Shown here piece by piece: positions 57,135 to 64,000 of a DNA stretch of 64,000 nucleotides. Each line of letters opens with the position of its first letter. Within the stretch, counting starts at the first letter, position 1. Under the pieces are notes generated by a model. It made no database searches. It was not told the origin of the DNA and saw only the letters and a list, made by a program, of their open reading frames with translations. The stretch comes from Paracyclopina nana (taxonomy: Eukaryota > Arthropoda > Copepoda > Cyclopoida > Cyclopettidae), in the NCBI GenBank assembly GCA_019096065.1, contig JAGUCH010000007.1:580501-644500 (forward strand). Direction: 5' to 3'. A program made the position numbers and the translations under genes.

Positions 57135-59780
57135 ATGACACTTCAGATTGGCTTGTGGTACTTTTTCCATTCTGTCGTCTTCCTGAACCTACAGGTGGCT
57201 CGAGCTAGATCTGCGATAGTCGATCCCAATGCCACAGTGAGCTTTTTCTTCACAGCTGATCCCCAATTTGGATGGGGAACATCCTACAGTGGAAATGAGG
57301 AGAGGTACTACACTTTTTACACAATATGCAAGCTGCGCGTTGCTATGCAGTAATAATATGCTCAAACTCATATTATGCTAACTGCTAGGTAATTTAAGCT
57401 ATTTTTGGCCCTCTTTTTGCAGCATATACTCTTTTATATATTTTTCCAGAGCACTCAGAACCATGATCGACCTGGGGAGAATCCCTGAAAAGTGCAAGAC
57501 CTGCCCTCAAGTCATTCCAATTGCTGGTGACCTCACCATGAATGGAGACAATAGGCACATCTATAGGCTCGGCTACATGGGAGCTCAAAGCTACGGAGTG
57601 AAAGTAAGATATGGGGTAATCATTTCAATGGTTCGTCTCAAGTTTCCCCCTTTTTTGCTCAAGATCCTTGACGGGTTGGGCAATCACGATATCCTGCCTT
57701 TCGCAGATGACGAGGTGTCCTTTGACAGCACTGAGAATTTGCAGCAAGGCCAAAGTCTGCGCGAAAAAGGCTGGCGGGTGGTGGACACGTGGACAACTGT
57801 GATGAGCTACGACAACTTGTGCGGATTCTACTGCGAGCATCCCGACGCGCACTATTACACAATATAGGATTATACACCTCTAGGCTGGAGGATAACACGA
57901 ATTATTTTTTAGTGTCAAGTGACAGATCACGAGTGAGCGGAGCGAACGAGTGATTGGCACGCGACACTAAAAAATAATGAGTGTTATCCGACAGCCTAGA
58001 GGTGTATAATCCTATTACTATTAGCTACCCCCAACATTTCAAGCGTGGCTAAAATTGAATTAAGGAAAGTGTTTTTTGACTTGATTTTTGAAAAAAATGC
58101 CTTAAATATTGCGACTCGCTTTATTGCAGATAGGAGCAAAAGCTCATCAAAGTTGACCCAGCGGTCTAGCCTGCAACTTGTGCATGCGCTTGTTGCCCTT
58201 GCATCCTGCCACCATGCCGCGCCGGCCAGTACGAGCGCTCGCCAGTTGCTATTTGTTTTTGACCCGGCGAGCCGCTTTGTTGCAGAAGTAAGCATGAGCT
58301 CATCAAAGTTGACCCAGCTGTCTATCCTGCCAGCCACTTGTTGTCGCTTGCAGCCGCGCGTGCCAGCCAGTCTGGCCATGTATTTGCAGTGATCGATAGG
58401 CGCTATTTGACCCGGCACTTAAGCATACATGTATCTAACAATTCATTGGCTCAGAGGTAGAGCATCGGCGCACTAATCAGGTGCCCTGAGTTCGATTCTT
58501 GCTAATTCTTCCATTTTTTACTATGTTATGCAAATGAAATAGATGGCGCAAGGATCAAATAAGGTATAATGATCATTATCCACTTGTAGATAGATAATGT
58601 TCATTATCCTCCTCTAGATCGAACAAAATCATGGATATTATATGGTCAGAGCTTATGTACTGCTCAGCCGTCTCAGCTAATAGTAATAGGAATTACCAAT
58701 AGGAATGTCTTGACACGTTTTTGCGCTATGCTGCTCTCACCTGCTTTTTATCCTTACTTACTTTTTGTTGAATTAGTACATCATAGTTTTTTGTGGGCTT
58801 TTACCTCAAAAATGGAATGATTGCTTTGAGAGCAGCATAACACATAAAACTCAGGCTGAAAAATCCCAACTCAATCATGGCCTACATAGTGCAACTCCAC
58901 AATGGAATTTACAGCACGAGTTCAGTGCAATACCTGAGAAGAATCACGCGTGGTGTCATTGACAGATCAAAGCCAATCATTTTAGTGGCTCATCAATTCA
59001 GCGGAGATGACATCGTTGGATTCAATGAAACTCTGCGTCAACTGAATGTGAGAAATATCCATTGACTATTTTTTGCATCATGTCGGTATTCGGTTTTTTC
59101 GCAGGTTGCTCTCATTATAAATGGCCACTATCATTGTGACCAAGTGTACGACTTGAACCACTGTGATTTCCGAGACAACTCGCCCGTTCTGCTGCTTGAC
59201 AGGTGGGCTTTCACCAATTATGCCATTCGTAATCAAGTCTTTTTTTCATGTATTCGTATAGATTCGGGGCCGACTTTCTAAACATCCACGGAGCTGTGAT
59301 TCCTCGCGTCACGTCCAACGCTGCGTTTCACAATATCTTTTGGAGTGTCACTCTCCACGAGGCAGACGTAAAAAGTTATTGTAACATTGATATAAGGCAA
59401 TTGTATGATGTGTCTGCGTTCGTTTTCAGGGAGCCATTTACCTGAAGAGATATGACAACTTCCACGTGGCCCGGAGCGTGGTGAGTGCGTACGGAGAGTC
59501 AGCCTCGACAAACGTTCAAAACTACTTCAGGTTTCCTTTGGAGCAATTCGCCAGCCCCTACATCACTCCAATGTGGCCCAGAAACTATGTCTACTTGAGA
59601 CACCTGGGAATGTATCGAGCCACCTTCAGCAGGCTGGTCAGCGATCAGTTCAACATCCACGGCTTCAATTTGCCCTACAGGGACCCAAGGGCTCTCAAAT
59701 GCCAATACAACCAGCCGCATCAACGCTGCGTCGACAACTACAGACTGCGAACGCTGAAGCTAGATTTCGATGGCTTCTAA
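57135..59780 (+). CDS. Secreted calcineurin-like metallophosphoesterase, interrupted by a foldback element
   Basis: Exons read: 57135-57304, 57450-57603, 57664 to about 57863, 58855-59047, 59105-59202, 59262-59367 and 59430-59780; joined they would be in frame (423 residues). There is a signal peptide (LWYFFHSVVFLNLQVARA). The metal-binding motifs of the superfamily are all present: TADPQFGWG, AGDLTMNGD, GLGNHDI, LVAHQF and INGHYHCD. Exon 3 has no splice donor: its frame runs into the foldback element at 57861 and meets TAG at 57865-57867. The next exon starts after a CAG at 58852-58854. The 57864-58854 interval holds the 829-base element and a small hairpin. So the allele is probably truncated after HYYT and lacks the LVAHQF and GHYH motifs, unless an unusual splice rescues it. 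Substrate unknown; secreted phosphatases, nucleotidases and sphingomyelinase-like enzymes share the fold. Confidence 0.75.
57861..58689. mobile_element. Foldback element, copy 2 (829 bp)
   Basis: Same length as copy 1 at 17588-18416, in the same orientation, and by eye identical throughout, including the head palindrome (57865-58014), the internal direct repeat and the tRNA-like segment (58440-58513). Its left edge falls exactly where exon 3 of the phosphoesterase should end. Such identity 40 kb apart implies recent movement or gene conversion. Confidence 0.85.
58440..58513 (+). other. tRNA-like Pol III promoter in foldback copy 2
   Basis: Same A box and B box as in copy 1 (positions shifted by 40,273). 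Read as a degenerate tRNA-derived promoter. Confidence 0.55.
58727..58839. repeat. Small hairpin-forming inverted repeat
   Basis: TATGCTGCTCTCA at 58727-58739 is matched by its perfect complement at 58827-58839, with an 87-base loop. It lies between foldback copy 2 and the next phosphoesterase exon, and may be the remains of another small element. Confidence 0.6.
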
Positions 59781-59839
59781 TCACTGTTATTAAAACGGAA
59801 ACTAGATGCATTTTACTACACTTCAAATAATTGCATTAT

Positions 59840-60836
59840 TTATTGCGATGATTGGTTTTTTGTAGCACTCTCGTCAATCGAAGGATCCATAAAGGACTTG
59901 TCAACAGATGATGTCATTGCCGTGCATTCTCGTATGGCGGAATTGGGCAGAATATTCAAGGGAGTGTAGAAGGGGTGATGGTGCTCATAAAGTGGATTAT
60001 TAGCACGTTGGTTGTAGCTGGTCACCAGAACCCATCTGCGCATATCGCTGTTGTTTTGATCGCTTGCATGCAGCAAATTGCAGTGGAAAAAGAGCACATC
60101 ACCTGGCTCCATTTCCACGTAAAAATGGGGAAACACCTTCAATGCCTCCTTCACCCTTTCAAAAAATAGAAAAATAATTTTTAATTAATTTCGTATATAA
60201 TGAACGTCACGAAAATCACCTTTGAGAGTCAGCTCCAGCTTGGTCTCCACTGAGGATGTGGTTGATCCTTCCCATTTTGTGGCTGCCAGCCAAGATCTGG
60301 AGGCAGCTATTTTCCTTGGTGCATCTGTCCACGGGCATGAAGGCTGATCCCATGTTGGGAAACAGGCAGCCATTGTTGTACCAGTAGCCGTAGTCCTGGT
60401 GCCAAACGAAGGCTCCTCCAGTGCGAGCCTCCTTCATCATCAGCTTGGAGTGGTAGTGGTAAATTTCATCTCCTCCCAAAAGGGCCTGCATGGTTCCTGC
60501 TACCTTTTGCGACCTAACAAAATAATGCATAATTAATCCGATGGAAATTAATTATGGATCACTATGGAGGACACACCTGGCCACCACTCCGGATATGTCA
60601 TTGCCAGCCTGGTTCCATACGCACATTCGGCTAACTCGATTTTTCCCATCGGATCTTCCATAGGAGTTTTTCTGTATATCTTCGCTGCTCTCAAAACACT
60701 CACGTAGCTTTTTGATTTCGTCAGGCGCAAACAACTGCTTGACTAGGACAAAGCCCTGGTCATCAAAAGCAGCCTTGACCTGAGAGGTGACGTAGAACTC
60801 TCCCGAGTCTCCCAACGAAAAAACACACTTCTCCAT
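59840..60836 (-). CDS. PhyH-family Fe(II)/2-oxoglutarate dioxygenase
   Basis: Three exons in phase (60577-60836, 60220-60513, 59840-60155) give 289 residues. The start is the ATG at 60834-60836 ([14 protein letters not shown]); the frame above begins with TTG. The double-stranded beta-helix metal site is complete: HQDYGYW supplies His and Asp, and [13 protein letters not shown] supplies the distal His, with a downstream [11 protein letters not shown]rg for 2-oxoglutarate. The N-terminal part reads [21 protein letters not shown], standard for phytanoyl-CoA hydroxylase relatives. The absence of a PTS2 or signal sequence argues for a cytosolic enzyme. Proteins of this look are often annotated as proline-4-hydroxylase-like or ectoine-hydroxylase-like; the substrate cannot be told. 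It converges on the phosphoesterase with 59 bases between the stops. Confidence 0.88.
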
Positions 60837-60947
60837 CTTGACGTGCAAAGGTCAAATGAGACTCGTAGAACAACTCCCACTTTTCAATTATAAAAAGTTC
60901 TCTCTGATTAGATGCTGATATACATACTATGATGACTAGTTTTGTAT

Positions 60948-61705
60948 GTAATTTTTAGGGTCTGTATAAATATAGATGCGTTAGATGATTTAGATAACTT
61001 AGATGATAATCTTTGTCATCTATATTTGTACCGATTTTAGTCCAAATATAGATGATGTTTGCCGATTGTCATCTATAAATGTACCACCAATCTCCTGCAC
61101 TTACAAGATGTATAAATATAGATGATTTTTTGCTGTCATATAGTATATTTGGACTTATTTAGACGATTGCAATTAGCTATGATGAGCATATTTAAAGCTA
61201 ATATTAAGCTGGACCTAAAATATCTTTAAAATATCTTCTACCTGTCAATTGATCAACCTACATAAAAACTAAATTAAATAACTTAAAATTAATAGTTTCA
61301 TCAGAATTTCCGAAATAAATTGTACTTTCCAAAATATTACTAAGCTTCATCAATGAAGCATGAGCAAGTAAGCCAAAAAAAACCAACTTTTGAATGCTTT
61401 TTTGGAACAAAAATCAAGAGAAATATTGAACTTATGGGTCAAAATGTTTTGGCCCTAATAAATTAGAGCTATTATTTTAGTTCTTTAATTATAAGTTATT
61501 CTTGGATTTTCCTTACCATCAAATGAAAAGTAATTATGATCGTTCGGATTATCTTCCCTAAATACAGATTTAAAAAGAGCCATATTCCAAATGTAGATGA
61601 GGATTGTCAAAAACTGAAAACGGCACAAATATAGGTGACAAAGATGATCGTCTAAGCCATCTAAATCATCTAACGCATCTATATTCATACAGAGCGTAAT
61701 TTTTA
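60948..61705. mobile_element. Long-TIR MITE (738 bp) with 10-bp target duplication
   Basis: The element body is 60958-61695, flanked on both sides by GTAATTTTTA (60948-60957 and 61696-61705). The inverted repeats are about 75 bases: the left end GGGTCTGTATAAATATAGAT and the complement of the right end agree at most positions, including GATGCGTTAGATGATTTAGA. The interior is AT-rich, with further TATAGATGA-type repeats, and has no ORF. Long TIRs and a 9-11-base duplication fit a Mutator-like (MULE) non-autonomous element. Confidence 0.85.
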
Positions 61706-61732
61706 TCCTTATTCAGCACAAAAGGCCATAAA

Positions 61733-62872
61733 TTACATATGAGTTCCTAAGTACAAACTGCTTGGCATTCGGTAGCTTTCATAGGCGGATCGAGAGTCGT
61801 CATTTTCTATGGGCGCAGGGCTGAACAAAAGTCCAATCTGAGCAATTTCAAGATTGAAGGGGCCATTGACTTGATCCATGATTGTTAAGCCTATGTTGGT
61901 CACTTCGGTCTCATCGAATGGGTCTTGCCTGTCTTGAATGGCACCACGATGGCACATGACAAATCTATTATAGGGTATCACCACCTCTTGCCAATAAGGC
62001 CCGCCACGAGTGTAGACTGGAAACTGGTACAGATCCATCCAGGTCAGGTCCCAAAATTCATGCAGGTGAATGTTCAAGCTGTAGGCTCTGCCGTCGCCGC
62101 GCACTTTGAGAGTGACAGCATTGAAGTGCTCAAAGCCGAGCCTTTTCAGCCTGTGGAACGATTTCCGCTTGGTCACCGACTTGAAATTGACATAGCCAGC
62201 TGTCTTGGCCCTGCCATCTTGGGGGGAATTTGTGTTCAGCTCTCCGAAGAAGAGGGCTGAGTTTTGAGCGGGGTTGGCTTCCAATTTGCCCCAACTGTAG
62301 CCTTCGCCCCAAGTCGAATCTGCAGTCACTATAAAGTCCTTGTTCAAATCGTCGTCAGTTGTCTGATTCGCTTCAAAATCCCACAACTGTTTTCGATCAC
62401 CTTGAAGAGAGAGGAGTAAAATGAATGCACGCATACTGATAAAACACAAAGCTGATTTACCTGGAAGGCTGAAAAAATCCACCTTATTCCAGTCCTTGAC
62501 TTCCTGCCTCAAGATCTTGAATTCACACTTGAGTTGTTTGTAGCCATCAACGACAACATCCTTGAGAGTCATGTCCTCGTCAACGTAATCCTTCCATGTT
62601 CCAGTGGGACCGAGGTAGTAACCAGCATGCTTGTCACGAACATGAAACTGGTGCACAGTGTCCCTGTCTATTCTTTGGCGCAAAGTCGGCGTATTCGCTG
62701 GCAAATTCTTCTCCTTGATTTCTAATTCAGAAGGTCGCTTGTCCAGATCTTCGGCCTTCACGATGGACTTTTTGATCTTTTTGAACAGACCAAGGTTGGC
62801 TTGACTCGTGGAGAATTGCCGTTGACAGATGACGCGGGCTGGTTTCCACATCGTTTCAACAACTCTTTTCAT
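61733..62872 (-). CDS. NDUFAF1: Complex I intermediate-associated protein 30 (NDUFAF1)
   Basis: Mitochondrial assembly factor for the membrane arm of complex I (MCIA complex). Two exons (62461-62872, 61733-62400) with a 60-base intron give 359 residues. Because the intron is a multiple of three and has no stop, retention would insert 20 residues. The N-terminus is Arg-rich without acids (MKRVVETMWKPARVICQRQF), as expected for a mitochondrial presequence. The CIA30 domain covers residues about 135-345: LWDFEANQTTDDDLNKDFIV, STWGEGYSWGKLE, GYVNFKSV, HEFWDLTWMDLYQFPVYTRG and IGLTIMDQVNGPFNLEI. Start at the ATG 62870-62872. Confidence 0.94.
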   Translation of the reverse strand: MKRVVETMWKPARVICQRQFSTSQANLGLFKKIKKSIVKAEDLDKRPSELEIKEKNLPANTPTLRQRIDRDTVHQFHVRDKHAGYYLGPTGTWKDYVDEDMTLKDVVVDGYKQLKCEFKILRQEVKDWNKVDFFSLPGKSALCFISMRAFILLLSLQGDRKQLWDFEANQTTDDDLNKDFIVTADSTWGEGYSWGKLEANPAQNSALFFGELNTNSPQDGRAKTAGYVNFKSVTKRKSFHRLKRLGFEHFNAVTLKVRGDGRAYSLNIHLHEFWDLTWMDLYQFPVYTRGGPYWQEVVIPYNRFVMCHRGAIQDRQDPFDETEVTNIGLTIMDQVNGPFNLEIAQIGLLFSPAPIENDDSRSAYESYRMPSSLYLGTHM

Positions 62873-63669
62873 TTCACAACAAACATTTCGCGACTTATTT
62901 ATTATGGCTGTTTTGAAGTGGCAATAAATAGAGCAGAGTTGCCAGATAGCGGACTCTCACTGAAAGTGATGTTGGCGCTTTTCGAGGAAGCTATGGCTGT
63001 TGCACACTTTGTACCAACTGGTAATTTTAATTCCAGGCAGCCATGACTTAAACCCATCAAGACTGGTTGAACAGCTGCTTTTTTGTTCAGCGTTTCTTAA
63101 ACTAGATTTAGGAGTCCACAATGTGGACAGCAGGGAGCGGGCGTTTTAAAAGTTCTTACCTTGGCTTAAAGCGCTCCATAGGATAATATTCGTACTTTAG
63201 TTCTGTACCAAAATGCCATTGAAGCAAAGATCAAAATGAGCAAATGTCTGTAGCCCAGTTTAGCACTATTTTAGCCATTCATCTCTACAAAGTCAATAGC
63301 TTTGCTATGTAGTTTTGGGGGCAATCACTTCTCCCCGGCTCCAATAAAAAAATTTAAGATGTCCATTTGAAAAGTACACAGAATTGGCCGTTTTTTGGTA
63401 GGTGGTCGGAAAAGGGCAGTTGTAGTTTTTAAAATAGTCTGAAAATTGTTGTAAAATTGTGTGTGAAAACGGCCTCTTGTAAGTCTCTAAATTATACCAG
63501 AGACTTAGATTATACCAAATGAGCAGTTTTCATTGCTAGGAAATTTTCCCAAAAAAGAAGCTGAAAGTTGGTGGCAAAATGAGAATTTGGCGATTTGGTA
63601 GAATTTTTCATGCGCGCCCGCTCCCAAAAAGCCATAAAGAATTGAGAATGGGAGTACTTTTATTCATAA
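62873..63669. other. Intergenic, NDUFAF1 upstream region
   Basis: About 800 bases, tandem minus-strand arrangement. It holds the NDUFAF1 promoter and the 3' UTR of the next gene. No repeat or gene is visible. Confidence 0.5.
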
Positions 63670-64000
63670 TTAATCTGATTCAGCAGTGGCAGCTTCCTTG
63701 GATTTCTTCTTCTTCTTTTTCTTTTTGGCTGATTCATCGCCATTCATGGTAGCCTCGGGTTCCTCCTTCATTGAGTTGTCGGCACCATTCTCCTTTTCAG
63801 CATCCTTATCCTTGTTCTTCTTCTTCTTTTTCTTCTTGCTGCCTCCATCTCCCTCAGCATCTTCGACCTTGATCTTTTTAGTATCCTCATCCTCATCAGC
63901 AGCCTCGTCAAATTTCCGCTTTTTGCCCATGGTGTTATCAGCGGCGGTTTTGTACTCGGTCACTTCACTCTTCGGCTCATGCTTGTCAAATTTGGCACTA
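63670..64000 (-). CDS. C-terminal part of a NOP58-like box C/D snoRNP protein (cut by window edge)
   Basis: The open frame enters from the right edge and ends at 63670. It begins with SAKFDKHEPKSEVTEYKTAA, which resembles the NOP58 stretch K(Y/F)xHKSEVxxYxxxxD just after the Nop domain. Then come KKRKFDEAADEDEDTKK and long lysine tracts (KKKKKKKNKDKD, KKKKKKKKSKEA) typical of NOP58/NOP56 tails. NOP58 binds box C/D snoRNAs with fibrillarin in the nucleolus. Only the tail is present, so no catalytic or RNA-binding domain can be checked; another lysine-tailed nucleolar protein is possible. The ATG codons inside are not the start. Confidence 0.65.
   Translation of the reverse strand, partial: SAKFDKHEPKSEVTEYKTAADNTMGKKRKFDEAADEDEDTKKIKVEDAEGDGGSKKKKKKKNKDKDAEKENGADNSMKEEPEATMNGDESAKKKKKKKKSKEAATAESD

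Noticed and set aside
1..64000. CRISPR arrays, prokaryotic operons, viral or bacterial inserts
   Set aside because: No spaced short direct repeats of CRISPR type were seen, and most genes carry spliceosomal introns and animal protein families. No sign of viral genes.

Overview
The window is eukaryotic nuclear DNA. Most genes are split by short GT-AG introns, many of them 57-75 bases long. The gene content points to an arthropod, probably a crustacean or a basal hexapod: a three-domain peritrophin-A cuticle protein, a Tret1-type sugar transporter, a transformer-2 gene and an S1 protease. I cannot name the species from sequence alone. Intergenic DNA is AT-rich and carries several small non-autonomous transposable elements. 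All exon boundaries below were read by eye from splice sites, reading phase and family conservation; none has transcript support.

Layout, left to right. 1-3.1 kb: no gene. 3.1-5.7 kb: cyclin L (-). 6.8-10.1 kb: a chromatin protein (+) joining CCCH fingers, a CXXC finger, AT-hooks and a CENP-C-type cupin. 11.8-13.3 kb: transformer-2 (-). 13.7-16.5 kb: secreted S1 protease with a mucin-like N-terminus (-). 17.1-19.8 kb: membrane LNR/C-type-lectin gene (-) with a damaged frame and a foldback element in one intron. 20.4-21.9 kb: MTHFSD (+). 22.0-30.2 kb: 2,432-residue C2H2 zinc-finger protein (-). 30.7-33.4 kb: HIG1-domain protein (-) and GPAA1 (+), divergent. 33.8-34.6 kb: a small membrane-protein ORF ending one base before PTRHD1 (+). 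34.8-36.3 kb: HPDL (+). 36.4-37.9 kb: polyamine/spermine oxidase-like (+). 38.0-42.3 kb: SF3B1 (-). 42.9-44.5 kb: CPAP3/obstructor-like cuticle protein (-). 46.6-49.2 kb: sugar transporter (+) with GATGAAC-type repeats around it. 49.7-51.9 kb: NCKX exchanger (-). 54.7-56.7 kb: unrecognised 404-residue protein (+). 57.1-59.8 kb: secreted metallophosphoesterase (+) interrupted by a second copy of the foldback element. 59.8-60.8 kb: PhyH-type dioxygenase (-). 61.0-61.7 kb: long-TIR MITE with a 10-base target duplication. 61.7-62.9 kb: NDUFAF1 (-). 63.7 kb to the edge: NOP58-like C-terminus (-).

Themes. Three genes act in or on splicing (cyclin L, Tra2, SF3B1). In cyclin L and Tra2 the last intron's donor itself supplies, or is soon followed by, an in-frame stop, so splicing versus retention would change only the C-terminus. 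Several genes concern mitochondria (NDUFAF1, HIG1) or ER/GPI anchoring (GPAA1). Most worth a second look: the CCCH-CXXC-AT-hook-cupin protein, two equal-length and apparently identical foldback elements carrying a tRNA-like Pol III promoter, two introns made almost wholly of one MITE family (introner-like), and the tightly spaced small-ORF/PTRHD1 pair.
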